A DNA stretch of 64,000 bases from NCBI GenBank assembly GCA_034670025.1, contig JAXMOE010000001.1, positions 558,001 to 622,000 of the forward strand, given 5' to 3'. The stretch is from PGYR01 sp034670025 (GTDB taxonomy: Bacteria; Bacteroidota; Ignavibacteria; Kapaibacteriales; UBA2268). A program made the position numbers and the translations under genes. Position 1 is the first letter of the stretch, and every line of letters starts with the position of its first letter. Positions 53,051 through 62,487 of the stretch are shown one piece after another. Below the pieces are notes generated by a model, which saw only the letters and a program-made list of their open reading frames with translations, did no database searches and was not told where the DNA came from.

Positions 53051-54658
53051 ATGAAAAGAATAAAAAGTAAAATATCGACATCATCACCTGACTTTAAAGA
53101 AAATTATATTCACAATAAATCAATTGTTGATGATTACAGAAACAGATTGTCTGAGATTAAGAAGGGTGGTCCTGAACATCACAGACAGAAACACATTGAT
53201 AGGGGTAAGTTACTTGTTCGAGATAGAATAGAGGAGTTATGTGATAAGAATACACCCTTTTTAGAAGTTGGTGCTTTCGCTGCAACTGATATGTACGAAG
53301 GGATGGCACCTTCTGCAGGTGTAGTTACAGGTATTGGCATAATTAATGGCGTTGAGTGTATGATTGTTGCAAATGATGCCACTGTAAAAGGTGGTACATA
53401 TTTCCCTATGACAATCAAAAAGCATATTAGAGCTCAGCAAATAGCAATGAAGAACAATCTTCCTTGTATCTATTTGGTTGATTCTGGCGGCATATTCTTG
53501 CCTTATCAGTCGGAAACATTTGCTGACAAGGAACATTTTGGTAATATATTCTATAATCAAGCTCAGATGTCTAAAATGAGGATTCCTCAGATTGCTTGTG
53601 TTATGGGTTCTTGTACTGCTGGCGGTGCTTACGTGCCAGCTATGAGTGATGAAACCGTAATGGTAAGAAATCAGGCAACTATATTTATTGGTGGACCACC
53701 TTTGGTAAAAGCAGCTACTGGAGAAGAGGTAACTTCTGAAGAATTAGGTGGGGCAGATGTCCACACCAAAATATCTGGAGTAGCAGATCACTTAGCTGAA
53801 AATGATTCGCATGCTCTTAAGATTGTTAGAGATATAGTTGAGAATTTTGAGCAACAAACTAAGTACGAAATTAAGCGTGACAAAATAGAAGCACCTTACT
53901 ATGATGCTGATGAGCTTTATGGTGTAATACCAAAGAACATCAGAACTCCATTTAATATTAAAGAAGTTATCGCCCGAGTAGTTGATGGTAGTAGATTCCA
54001 AGAGTTCAAAGAAAATTATGGAAAATCTTTAGTTACTGGCTTTGCTAGAATAATGGGTTATCCAGTTGGAATAATTGGTAACAATGGTGTATTATTTTCA
54101 GAATCAAGCTTGAAAGGTGCACACTTTATTGAATTGTGTTCAGTAAGAAAGATTCCTATAATATTCTTGCAAAATATAACTGGCTTTATGGTTGGTAAAA
54201 AATATGAGCATGGAGGAATAGCAAGTGACGGAGCTAAGTTAGTTCACGCTGTTGCTAATACTAATGTTCCCAAATTCACAATGATTGTAGGCGGTAGCTA
54301 TGGTGCTGGTAACTATGCTATGTGCGGTAGAGGATATGACCCAAATTTCTTATGGATGTGGCCAACTGGAAAGATTTCTGTAATGGGTGGTGAACAAGCA
54401 GCTAATGTACTTACTTCTGTTAAGGTAAAACAATTAGAAAAGAAAGGTGAGAACTTAACTGAAGAACAAATACAAGAAATAAAACAACCAATACTGGAAA
54501 AATATGAAGAGCAAGCAACACCTTTCTACTCTTCAGCAAGATTGTGGGATGATGGGATAATTGACTTAGTTGACACAAGAAATGTACTTGCTATGAATAT
54601 ATCAATTGCTCTCAATAATGATATTGAAGATCCTCAGTTTGGTGTGTTTAGGATGTAG
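53051..54658 (+). CDS. Methylcrotonoyl-CoA carboxylase beta subunit (carboxyltransferase)
   Basis: 535 residues, the length of MCC beta. Transfers CO2 from biotin to 3-methylcrotonyl-CoA in leucine breakdown. Diagnostic parts: GGPEHHRQKHIDRGKLLVRDRIEEL, VKGGTYFPMTIKKHIRAQQIA, YLVDSGGIFLPYQSETFADKEHFGNIFYNQA, MGSCTAGGAYVPAMSDE, IGGPPLVKAATGEEV and GGSYGAGNYAMCGRGYDPNF. These match MCC rather than propionyl-CoA carboxylase. The alpha subunits are on the opposite strand at 48774-50749. Confidence 0.92.
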   Translation: MKRIKSKISTSSPDFKENYIHNKSIVDDYRNRLSEIKKGGPEHHRQKHIDRGKLLVRDRIEELCDKNTPFLEVGAFAATDMYEGMAPSAGVVTGIGIINGVECMIVANDATVKGGTYFPMTIKKHIRAQQIAMKNNLPCIYLVDSGGIFLPYQSETFADKEHFGNIFYNQAQMSKMRIPQIACVMGSCTAGGAYVPAMSDETVMVRNQATIFIGGPPLVKAATGEEVTSEELGGADVHTKISGVADHLAENDSHALKIVRDIVENFEQQTKYEIKRDKIEAPYYDADELYGVIPKNIRTPFNIKEVIARVVDGSRFQEFKENYGKSLVTGFARIMGYPVGIIGNNGVLFSESSLKGAHFIELCSVRKIPIIFLQNITGFMVGKKYEHGGIASDGAKLVHAVANTNVPKFTMIVGGSYGAGNYAMCGRGYDPNFLWMWPTGKISVMGGEQAANVLTSVKVKQLEKKGENLTEEQIQEIKQPILEKYEEQATPFYSSARLWDDGIIDLVDTRNVLAMNISIALNNDIEDPQFGVFRM

Positions 54659-54689
54659 AAATTCTATTTATACAATTACAAATACAAAA

Positions 54690-54723
54690 AAAAAGAGCTT
54701 CATAATGGAATGAAGCTCTTTTT
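54690..54723. terminator. Bidirectional terminator between MCC beta and pruA genes
   Basis: 14-bp perfect stem (54690-54703, AAAAAGAGCTTCAT; 54710-54723, its complement) with a six-base loop and A/T runs on both sides. It separates two convergent genes. Confidence 0.9.
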
Positions 54724-54745
54724 ATATATATACTAAAAGTGTCAA

Positions 54746-56290
54746 TTACTTTTTAGTAGCAACTGATTTACCTTGCATAAACAGCTGCAAGTAATCACGG
54801 CTTCCCGCTTTACTGTCTGTACCACTCATATTGAATCCACCGAATGGGTGAACATCAACTAATGCACCAGTACACTTTCTATTTAAGTAAAGATTACCAC
54901 AATGTAATTCTTTCTTTCCTCTTTCTAATTTCTCAGGATTGTCAGTGATTAAACCACCAGTCAAACCATAAATTGAGTCGTTGAATATTCTAACTCCATC
55001 ATCAAAGTTTTTAGATTTGATGACAGAAAGTACAGGTCCAAAGATTTCTTCTTTAGCGATTCTTGCATCTTCAGGAACATCAACAAAGATAGTAGGAGAG
55101 ATATAATAACCCTTATCAGCATCTGGAGTGTCGCCACCGAGTATCAACTTTCCCTCTGATTTACCAATTTCAATATATTCTTTGATTGAGTTATAAGCAC
55201 CTTCACTTACAACGGGACCAGCAGCTTTATCATCTCTTGGGTCACCAATTTCAATTTTTTCAGCTTTTTCTTTTAATAACTCAACAAACTCATCATAGAT
55301 AGATTCATCAATAATAGCACGAGAACAAGCAGAACATTTCTGACCTTGGAATCCGAAAGCAGCTTTTACTACTTCACCAGCAGCGTAATCTACATCACAT
55401 TCGCTATCGATTAGCATAGCATCTTTGCCACCCATTTCGGCAACTACTCTTTTCAGCCATATTTGACCAGGGTTTACTTTCGCAGCTCTTTCGTAAATTC
55501 TTGTACCTACTTCCATTGAGCCAGTGAATGAAATATAACGAGTCTTCGGATGATCAACCATATAATCACCAGCTTCTGCACCACTCGCAACTAAGTAGTT
55601 GAATACACCGTCTGGCAAGCCAACTTCTCTCATAATTTCGTCAAAAATCTTAGCCATCATTGGAGCATCAGATGATGGTTTCAATACAACAGTATTACCT
55701 GTAACGAAAGAAGCAGCTACTGTACCAGCCATAATTGCAAATGGGAAGTTCCAAGGTGGAATTACTATACCAACTCCTAAAGGAATATAGAAATACTCGT
55801 TTATTTCGTCAGGTTGACCTGTTAAAGGTTGATTCTCCGAAAGTCTTATCATTTCTCTAGCATAAAACTCTAAGAAATCAATCGCTTCACAAGTGTCAGC
55901 GTCAGCTTCTAAGTAATTTTTTCCTACTTCAGTAATCATCCAAGCGTTAATCTCTAATCTGCGTTGTTTGATAATTTCACTTGCTTTAAATAAGTATTCA
56001 GCTCTTTCTTTAGCAGGAACAAATCTCCACGATTCGAATGCTTTTTCTGCGGCAAGGATAGCTTTTTCAGCGTCTTCTTTACCTGATTTTTGGAATACAC
56101 CTACAACTTCATCCTTGTTAGCAGGATTGTTAGAAGTAGTTTTCTTATCAGTAAATACTTCTTTACCATCGATAATATTAGGATACTCTTTACCTAATTG
56201 TTCTTTAACTTTATCTAATTCAGCTTTTTGTTTTTTTGCAATTTCTGGATCATTGAAGTCCAAATAACTCATTGGTTTGTAATCTACCAT
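54746..56290 (-). CDS. pruA: L-glutamate gamma-semialdehyde (P5C) dehydrogenase
   Basis: 514 residues, monofunctional. Oxidises pyrroline-5-carboxylate to glutamate in proline and arginine breakdown. Motifs: PLGVGIVIPPWNFPFAIMAG, VLKPSSDAP, FTGSMEVGTRIYERAAKV, the catalytic glutamate in VAEMGGKDAML, and the nucleophilic Cys in FGFQGQKCSACSRAI; EEIFGPVLSV and the C-terminal HPFGGFNMSGTDSKAG follow. The sequence is of the RocA/Bacillus-Thermus type rather than the fused PutA. A ribosome binding site GGAGAAG lies just before the ATG. No proline dehydrogenase gene is in the window. Confidence 0.95.
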   Translation of the reverse strand: MVDYKPMSYLDFNDPEIAKKQKAELDKVKEQLGKEYPNIIDGKEVFTDKKTTSNNPANKDEVVGVFQKSGKEDAEKAILAAEKAFESWRFVPAKERAEYLFKASEIIKQRRLEINAWMITEVGKNYLEADADTCEAIDFLEFYAREMIRLSENQPLTGQPDEINEYFYIPLGVGIVIPPWNFPFAIMAGTVAASFVTGNTVVLKPSSDAPMMAKIFDEIMREVGLPDGVFNYLVASGAEAGDYMVDHPKTRYISFTGSMEVGTRIYERAAKVNPGQIWLKRVVAEMGGKDAMLIDSECDVDYAAGEVVKAAFGFQGQKCSACSRAIIDESIYDEFVELLKEKAEKIEIGDPRDDKAAGPVVSEGAYNSIKEYIEIGKSEGKLILGGDTPDADKGYYISPTIFVDVPEDARIAKEEIFGPVLSVIKSKNFDDGVRIFNDSIYGLTGGLITDNPEKLERGKKELHCGNLYLNRKCTGALVDVHPFGGFNMSGTDSKAGSRDYLQLFMQGKSVATKK

Positions 56291-56371
56291 TTCTTCTCCA
56301 TTTATATTTGAATTTATGTCTTGTATTAATTTTCTAAAGAAGTAATATCTCGGAATTTAGTGTTTCAAATA

Positions 56372-58024
56372 CTATTTTTGTAATCTGATACTAATCTTTA
56401 CTTTTCTTTTCAAATCATTGGGCAAATTGCTCTCTGATTTTACACCACCAGTAAAAACATTATAGATTATATTATTATTACTTTTAATCTTTGATTTTAT
56501 ATATTCACCAGTGTAATATGCTCTTAGAAAAGATAGTTTTTCATTATCTATTTGGTCACCATTACTGAATACTACGCTACCTTCTGAATCATGCACATCT
56601 GGTCCAGGGTATATGTTACCTTGACCAATTGGTCTGGGGTCTGAATATCCTGTAATATCTACAGCTAATTTAATATTATTACTAATACATTCATTATTGA
56701 GGTTTTGCAACTGTTCTTCAATAAATAAGACAGCACTATCAAATGCAGAGTCAATCACATAAGAGTAATCGTGATATTTTTCTGACGGGTATTCTATATA
56801 TGATGTGTTTTCTTTGCCTTTTATAACATTGTGTTTGAACAGCTTTTTCAATTCACTTAGGTTTTCAGTAGTGTTAGGACGGTAGTACCCAGTCACAAAA
56901 AATGGGATGTCATATTCTTCAAAGTTAAATTCCACTGTGTAGTCTGGTAATACAATTTCTTGTATAATCACTACATTCTCTAATTCATTACATTCTGCAT
57001 AAAATAACTTAGTTGATTCCTCTGAAGAATAGCATTCATTATTATATTTCAAGTAATAATATTCGTTTGGAGATAACAGGAATTCAAAATCCGCATTGTC
57101 AATATCTACAGAATCAATCAAAATGTTATTTACGTTATAAAGACTTACACTACCTGTTAGAGGTATATCTTCAAATTCGCTCACTACTATACCATTTAGC
57201 TTGACATTACTACAAAAATCAGCTGAGTATAAGTCGAATTCTCCACAACCACCAGGTCTGTCAGAAGAAAAGAAAACTTTATTATTAACGAGAGTCGCTG
57301 AAATATCATTGAAGTCTGAATTTATATCTGTTGATAATTTTCTGTAGTATTCAGAATTATCATTATTAATAAAGTTTCTCCAGATGCTAAACTTTTTATC
57401 TTTATCTCTTCTAGAAAATAGTTCTAAGTTATTGTTATTATGATAGAAACCTTCGTCATATAAAGTGTTGATTTCAAACATTGGTTTTGGCGAAGTCCAA
57501 GTATTATCAACTAAATCTGAGTAATATATATCCCACCCAGAATCAATTTCCTTAGTAAAGTACAATCTGTTGCCATCAAAATAAGGATGCCCTTCAAACC
57601 CTTCTGAATTAAGTATATCGCAATTAATATTAGTTGTGTGGAAATCATCGATAATTCTGTAAGCAGATAAATCTCTATTAAGTGTGTCTTTCAATAATCC
57701 AGAAACTACCATGATTTTTTCTCCATCTTTAATTTGATAGAGAGTAGGTAATCCGGGGGAGTCAATCTTTAAATTCTTAATAATTTGGTTGTATCTTGTC
57801 AAAAGAATTTCATTATTAGATAATTGAAATATATTGAATTCGTCTTCAGAACTTTGACGAAATACTATTTGATTATCTATTGTTGAAATCAATGATTCAG
57901 AATCAGTTGAATTTACATTTGGGCCCAAATTATTTCTGCTATTAACTTCTTTACATTCTTCTTTTTTTTCAACAGTAGAGCAAGAGAAGGTAAACAGTAT
58001 TAATAATGATAATAGTATTCTCAT
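56372..58024 (-). CDS. Lipoprotein with PD40-like propeller and divergent OmpA-like domain
   Basis: 550 residues. Lipobox FSC (Cys15). Residues about 120-270 contain PD40/WD40-like beta-propeller blades (GHPYFDGNRLYFTKEIDSGWDIYYSDL; NKVFFSSDRPGGCGEFDLYSADF). A beta-sandwich segment follows (NVKLNGIVVSEFEDIPLTGSVSLYN), and the last about 170 residues resemble an OmpA-type peptidoglycan-binding domain: FEEYDIPFFVTGYYRPN, VDITGYSDPRP, and NEKLSFLRAYYTGEYI, with an unusual insertion of about 30 residues between the last two. PD40 plus OmpA lipoproteins include PorE-like T9SS components; a T9SS role is possible but not shown. Confidence 0.75.
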   Translation of the reverse strand: MRILLSLLILFTFSCSTVEKKEECKEVNSRNNLGPNVNSTDSESLISTIDNQIVFRQSSEDEFNIFQLSNNEILLTRYNQIIKNLKIDSPGLPTLYQIKDGEKIMVVSGLLKDTLNRDLSAYRIIDDFHTTNINCDILNSEGFEGHPYFDGNRLYFTKEIDSGWDIYYSDLVDNTWTSPKPMFEINTLYDEGFYHNNNNLELFSRRDKDKKFSIWRNFINNDNSEYYRKLSTDINSDFNDISATLVNNKVFFSSDRPGGCGEFDLYSADFCSNVKLNGIVVSEFEDIPLTGSVSLYNVNNILIDSVDIDNADFEFLLSPNEYYYLKYNNECYSSEESTKLFYAECNELENVVIIQEIVLPDYTVEFNFEEYDIPFFVTGYYRPNTTENLSELKKLFKHNVIKGKENTSYIEYPSEKYHDYSYVIDSAFDSAVLFIEEQLQNLNNECISNNIKLAVDITGYSDPRPIGQGNIYPGPDVHDSEGSVVFSNGDQIDNEKLSFLRAYYTGEYIKSKIKSNNNIIYNVFTGGVKSESNLPNDLKRKVKISIRLQK

Positions 58025-58096
58025 ATAAAATGTATAATTTTATTTTTTTAATTCTTGTTATAATTACAATTTCGGCATTTAGGAAGCAAATATTTA

Positions 58097-59194
58097 ATGA
58101 ATCGTTCAAAAGCTATAATAAATACAAAAGCAATAAGACACAATTTAAGAATAATTAGACAAACATCTGGTACAAAGATAATAGGAATAGTAAAAGCCAA
58201 TGGTTATGGCTTTGGAATTACAGAAATATCGGAGATACTTAGAGAAGAGAAAGTAGAAATTCTTGGGGTTCCCTATGTTCACGAAGCAGAAAAATTACGG
58301 AAATCGGGTGATACTGGCGAGATACTTATAACAGGGTCTGTGTCTATTGAACAGGTTGACGATATTGTTAAAAATGATTTGCAGGTAAGCATTGTAAATA
58401 CTAATGTATTGAATGCTTTAAATGAAGAAGCTAAGAAAAAAAATACTATTATTAAGATACATGTATTTGTTGACACTGGGATGAACCGTGAAGGTGTTAG
58501 AATTGACGAACTTGACGACTTGCTTGAAGAATTACAAACTTATACTAATCTGAAAATAATTGGCTGTTTGACACATTTGATTTCATCAGATGATGGAGAT
58601 AAAAATCAATCTAAATTGCAATTAGCACAATTTGAAGATGCAAAAAGTAAAATTGAAGAGGTTTTTGGTCAATTAGATTATACTCACACTCACAATTCTG
58701 CAGCAATATTCAGTGGAATAGAAAATCATTCAACATATTCTAGACCTGGGCTTTCTATCTATGGCTACCTTCCAAACCGTAGGTTATACGAATCAAGTTC
58801 ATTAGAAATGGGGCTTGAGTTAGTATCTGAAGTAACATTAGTTAAAACTGTTTTGAAAGGTGAAAATATTGGTTATTCTAATAAGTTTATAGCCGATAAT
58901 GATATGAAAATAGCCCTTATACCTATTGGCTATGGTCATGGCTATCCATGGAAAATGTTCAATAGGGGAGTCTTTGAAATTAGTGGAAACTCTTGTTCTA
59001 TAGTTGGTTCTGTTTGTATGGATTTTACAATGGTAGATATAACTGGGTTTGATATTAACGAAGGTGATAATGTCACAGTAATTGGCAACAATGGGATAGC
59101 AGACAGTATATATGATATTGCAGAAAAGATAGGAACGATTCCTTATGAGATAATAACTCAATTGCTACCCAGAATTGAAAGGGTATATATATAG
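58097..59194 (+). CDS. alr: Alanine racemase
   Basis: 365 residues. Makes D-alanine for peptidoglycan. The PLP lysine is Lys33 in IVKANGYGFG (usually VKADAYGHG); the catalytic tyrosine is in GENIGYSNKF, and SVCMDFTMVDITG and RPGLSIYGYLP are typical. Compared with the common family sequence GHG is GFG at the lysine loop. AGGAAG precedes the start by 12 bases. The gene stands alone, convergent with nothing, upstream of scpA which has its own promoter box. Confidence 0.94.
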   Translation: MNRSKAIINTKAIRHNLRIIRQTSGTKIIGIVKANGYGFGITEISEILREEKVEILGVPYVHEAEKLRKSGDTGEILITGSVSIEQVDDIVKNDLQVSIVNTNVLNALNEEAKKKNTIIKIHVFVDTGMNREGVRIDELDDLLEELQTYTNLKIIGCLTHLISSDDGDKNQSKLQLAQFEDAKSKIEEVFGQLDYTHTHNSAAIFSGIENHSTYSRPGLSIYGYLPNRRLYESSSLEMGLELVSEVTLVKTVLKGENIGYSNKFIADNDMKIALIPIGYGHGYPWKMFNRGVFEISGNSCSIVGSVCMDFTMVDITGFDINEGDNVTVIGNNGIADSIYDIAEKIGTIPYEIITQLLPRIERVYI

Positions 59195-59233
59195 TTGTTG
59201 ATAATTATATTCCTTTTCTATTAAACAATATTT

Positions 59234-59241
59234 TACCTTTG
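59234..59241 (+). promoter_or_regulatory. Probable -7 box for scpA
   Basis: TACCTTTG matches TAnnTTTG exactly, 22 bases before the scpA ATG, a spacing that would give a short leader. The -33 element is weak (T-rich, no TTG at the ideal distance). Confidence 0.45.
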
Positions 59242-59263
59242 TAGATATTAATAATTAGATTTT

Positions 59264-59974
59264 ATGTACAGAATTCAATTACCCAATTTCGAAGGCCCTT
59301 TTGACTTACTCTTATACTTTATAAGAAGAGATGAGTTAGATATCTATGATATACCTATTTCGCGTATAACAGAAGAATTTCTAAGCTATGTTAGGGTTAT
59401 GAAGTTATTAGATTTAGAGCTGGCTGGAGAGTTCATTGTTATGGCATCTACACTTATGTATGTCAAAGCAAAACTTCTACTTCCTAGACCAAAAGATGAA
59501 AATGGTGATGAGATTGAAGATCCTCGTAATGAATTAGTACAAAAGCTATTAGAGTATAAGCAGATAAAAGAAGCTTCTGAAGAAATGAGAATGAGTGAGG
59601 AAAATCATTTACATTTCCACGAAAGAGTTTATTTCCCTGAAGATGAAAATGTAGAAACAGTTTATACTAATACGACAATATTTGATTTACTAACAGCATT
59701 CAAATATGCTGTTGACAGATTAGATAATGCCAAAAAAGAACACGTTGTTGAGTTAATTCCAATAACTGTTGAGGAGCAAAAAACAGAATTATTAAGAAGC
59801 TTGAAAGTAAAAGGAAGATTGATGTTTTTTGAAATTACTTCAAAGATGACTAAATCTAACCTCGTGGTTACTTTTTTAGCATTGTTAGAGTTAGTGCGTT
59901 CATCTGAGATATTTGTTAGCCAAGATGATCTGAACGAAGATATTATTATTTCACCCAACTTGAATTTGAATTAA
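59264..59974 (+). CDS. scpA: Segregation and condensation protein A
   Basis: 236 residues. ScpA is the kleisin that links the heads of SMC and binds ScpB for chromosome segregation. N-terminus YRIQLPNFEGPFDLLLYFIRRDELDIYDIPISRITEEFL is diagnostic, followed by AGEFIVMASTLMYVKAKLLLPRP. The C-terminal winged helix has LEVKGRLMFFEI-like and VTFLALLELVRSSEI. Its stop codon overlaps the scpB start by one base. No smc gene is in the window. Confidence 0.96.
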   Translation: MYRIQLPNFEGPFDLLLYFIRRDELDIYDIPISRITEEFLSYVRVMKLLDLELAGEFIVMASTLMYVKAKLLLPRPKDENGDEIEDPRNELVQKLLEYKQIKEASEEMRMSEENHLHFHERVYFPEDENVETVYTNTTIFDLLTAFKYAVDRLDNAKKEHVVELIPITVEEQKTELLRSLKVKGRLMFFEITSKMTKSNLVVTFLALLELVRSSEIFVSQDDLNEDIIISPNLNLN

Positions 59975-60666
59975 TGGAAATAGAAGACTTACCATATTTT
60001 TTTTCTTTGCCGAAAGAAGATCAAAAACGTGCTATTGAAGCGTTGCTTTTTACATTCGAAGAACCTTTGAATATCAATAAACTTATGAAGATTTTAGCTA
60101 CTTCAGATAGTAGTAATAAATCAGATCAAGATATTATTGAATATGAAATGCTTGAAAAAATTGGCTTTGATAGAGATTATGTTTTAAACTTAATAGATGA
60201 AATAAACGAAGAACACGCTCATTCTGATAGTGCTTTCCGAATAGTAGAAAGTGGAGGGGGATTTAACTTAGTTACATCTCGCAAGTTTGGAAAAGTAGTA
60301 GGCAAAATCAACAAAAATGTCCGCAGGAGAAAACTAACCAATGCTAATCTTGAAACTCTTGCAATCGTTGCTTACAGGCAACCAATATCAAGACCAGGAG
60401 TAGAGAGCATAAGAGGTGTAAACTCCAAAGAGATTATAAATGGTCTAATTGACAAAGGATTTGTAAAAATAATAGGGAAGAGTGATGCTCCTGGTAATCC
60501 TTACTTATATGGAACTACAAATGAATTTCTCAAATCATTTGGAATAAATAGTATTGAAGAATTGCCCAAACTTAAAGAAATAAAAGAATTTGGTTTAAAT
60601 AGTGAAGAAAAAGAAGAGTTTGTTTTAAAAATAGATGATATTAACTCAGAAGCCAAACAAAATTAA
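59974..60666 (+). CDS. scpB: Segregation and condensation protein B
   Basis: 230 residues, two winged-helix domains. Partner of ScpA in the SMC complex. Diagnostic parts: DQKRAIEALLFTFEEPLNINKLMKIL, RIVESGGGFNLVTSRKF, LTNANLETLAIVAYRQPISRPGVESIRGVNSKEIINGLIDKGFVKIIGKSDAPGNPYLYGTTNEFLKSFGI. It starts one base into the scpA stop, and a 61-residue membrane protein follows 22 bases later. Confidence 0.96.
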   Translation: MEIEDLPYFFSLPKEDQKRAIEALLFTFEEPLNINKLMKILATSDSSNKSDQDIIEYEMLEKIGFDRDYVLNLIDEINEEHAHSDSAFRIVESGGGFNLVTSRKFGKVVGKINKNVRRRKLTNANLETLAIVAYRQPISRPGVESIRGVNSKEIINGLIDKGFVKIIGKSDAPGNPYLYGTTNEFLKSFGINSIEELPKLKEIKEFGLNSEEKEEFVLKIDDINSEAKQN

Positions 60667-60688
60667 AGTAAGACCGTAAATATCTTAT

Positions 60689-60874
60689 ATGTATACAAAA
60701 CTTAAAATATTATTATTAACAGCTCTCGGGGCTATTATTGGCTACGGTTATTATCATTTCTTCGGTTGTACTTCTGGTTGTACTTTAAAGTCAAGTTGGA
60801 CTACTATGACATTATACGGTGCAGTATTTGGATTTGTAATATCCTTACCTCCAAAAAAGAAGAAAATTAAGTAG
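60689..60874 (+). CDS. DUF6132-like small membrane protein
   Basis: 61 residues. One N-terminal helix with a Gly-rich face (LLLTALGAIIGYGYYHFFGC), the cysteine pair CTSGC, then a second helix (TLYGAVFGFVISL) and a lysine tail. The pattern fits the DUF6132 group common in Bacteroidota. No function is known. It sits one base before the flippase gene, so it is transcribed with it. Confidence 0.75.
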   Translation: MYTKLKILLLTALGAIIGYGYYHFFGCTSGCTLKSSWTTMTLYGAVFGFVISLPPKKKKIK

Positions 60875-60875
60875 A

Positions 60876-62345
60876 ATGAAAGCTAAGCTAAAAGAATTAG
60901 CTGGTCAAACTGCCACTTATGGAATTTTCAATATCGTTGGACGATTCCTCACATTTATTTTATTTCCACTTTATATAAATTACTTACCGAAAACTGAATA
61001 TGCAGATATTGTAATTATATATTCCTATATCGGAATGCTAAATATTTTATATGCAACTGCATTGGAAAGCTCATTTTTCAGATTCTACAATAAAGATGAT
61101 TATCAATATTCTAAAAAAGTATTTTCCCATTCTTTCATAAGCATTTTTATATTTGGTTTTATATTATCTTCAATAATATATTTATTCTCAGATAATTTGG
61201 AATTTATATTATCTGGAGAGATTGAGAACTCCTCTGATTTAATAAAAATTGCCGCTTTTGTGCCACTAATTGACGCAATCCAGTTCATACCTTATGGACT
61301 TCTGAGGATGACAAACAAAGCAAAGAACTTTATTCTTATTAGATTCGTGCATGTGATTGTTTATGTAACACTAACTTATGTAGCAGTAGCAATACTTAAC
61401 TATGGTGTATTCGCAGTATTAGTTATTCAATTAATCGCTTCATTAGTTACTTTAGCTATACAAATACCAAGAATTATAGAAAATTTGGAATTCAAATATG
61501 AATCTAAACTATTAAGAAAAATGTTGGTTTATGGTATTCCAACTTTACCTGCAGCACTCTCAACAATTATGCTTAATGTCGCAGATAAGCCAATAGTTAA
61601 GGCATTCTCTGGCTCAGAGTCACAGGCAGTATATTCGGCAAATTATAAACTTGGAATCCCAATGCTGCTATTTATAACAGCATTTGATTATGCTTGGCGT
61701 CCCTTCTTTCTAAATAATTACAAAGAAGAGGGTGCAAATAAATTGTTCTCTAAAATTCTTACTTATTTTACATTTATTGGTTCATTAATTTTTCTTGGCT
61801 TTTCATATTTCGTGAGATATATTTCAGATATACCATTTATTGGCAAAGGTAAGTTATTACCAAATGATTACAAAGAGGGCTTAGTTATTATTCCGATAAT
61901 TCTATTGGCATATTGGTTCAATGGAATGTATAATAATTTCTCTGCTTCCTTACATATAGCAAAGAAAACTAAATATTTAGCTTACTCTATTGTTACTGGT
62001 ACGGTATTCTATTTTGCTGCAATGTATATATTTATACCTCAAATGGGCTATTTGGGTGCAGCGTGGGCGACATTAGTAGGGTTTTTCGTAAATTCAGTCC
62101 TAATTTATTATTTCTCGAATAAATCTTACAAAATAGAGTATGATTGGAAGAAAATAATCACAATTGCAATATTAACAGCACTTATGTACTTCACTAATGA
62201 CAATTTGGCATTTGATTATGGAACTACAGAAGATATTGTTTCAAAAATCAGTTTGTTATTTTTGTTTATATTGTTTCTCAAATTATTCGGATTCTTCACA
62301 AAAGAAGAAATCAAAGTATTAAAACGATTGATATTTAGAAGATAA
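60876..62345 (+). CDS. Polysaccharide flippase (Wzx/MOP superfamily)
   Basis: 489 residues with about 14 hydrophobic helices. N-terminus GQTATYGIFNIVGRFLTFILFPLYINYLPKTEYADIVIIYS has the typical polysaccharide_synt pattern, and GIPTLPAALSTIMLNVADKPIVKAFSGSESQAVYSANYKLGIPM is the equivalent of the second half motif. It translocates lipid-linked oligosaccharides to the outer face of the inner membrane. It may supply substrate to the Wzz/O-antigen ligase-like pair at 35582-38170, although the two loci are about 23 kb apart. tRNA-Arg begins 2 bases after the stop. Confidence 0.9.
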   Translation: MKAKLKELAGQTATYGIFNIVGRFLTFILFPLYINYLPKTEYADIVIIYSYIGMLNILYATALESSFFRFYNKDDYQYSKKVFSHSFISIFIFGFILSSIIYLFSDNLEFILSGEIENSSDLIKIAAFVPLIDAIQFIPYGLLRMTNKAKNFILIRFVHVIVYVTLTYVAVAILNYGVFAVLVIQLIASLVTLAIQIPRIIENLEFKYESKLLRKMLVYGIPTLPAALSTIMLNVADKPIVKAFSGSESQAVYSANYKLGIPMLLFITAFDYAWRPFFLNNYKEEGANKLFSKILTYFTFIGSLIFLGFSYFVRYISDIPFIGKGKLLPNDYKEGLVIIPIILLAYWFNGMYNNFSASLHIAKKTKYLAYSIVTGTVFYFAAMYIFIPQMGYLGAAWATLVGFFVNSVLIYYFSNKSYKIEYDWKKIITIAILTALMYFTNDNLAFDYGTTEDIVSKISLLFLFILFLKLFGFFTKEEIKVLKRLIFRR

Positions 62346-62346
62346 T

Positions 62347-62420
62347 GCCTCCGTAGCTCAACTGGATAGAGTATCAGATTTCGGCTCTGAGGGTTGGGGG
62401 TTCGAATCCCTCCGGGGGTA
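62347..62420 (+). tRNA. tRNA-Arg, anticodon TCG
   Basis: 74 bases. Acceptor GCCTCCG pairs with CGGGGGT (two G-U type pairs); the anticodon stem TCAGA/TCTGA closes the loop TTTCGGC with anticodon TCG, reading CGN codons. The T arm GGGGG-TTCGAAT-CCCTC is normal, discriminator A, CCA not encoded. It starts one base after the flippase stop codon. Confidence 0.93.
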
Positions 62421-62487
62421 CTAATTTTCAAAAATATATAATATCATTTAGCCATTTACTTCTTAACTTTAAAAACATTATTATCTT

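Noticed and set aside
53179..53560. Two open frames antisense to the MCC beta gene
   Set aside because: Both lie wholly inside a highly conserved coding region and show no family features.
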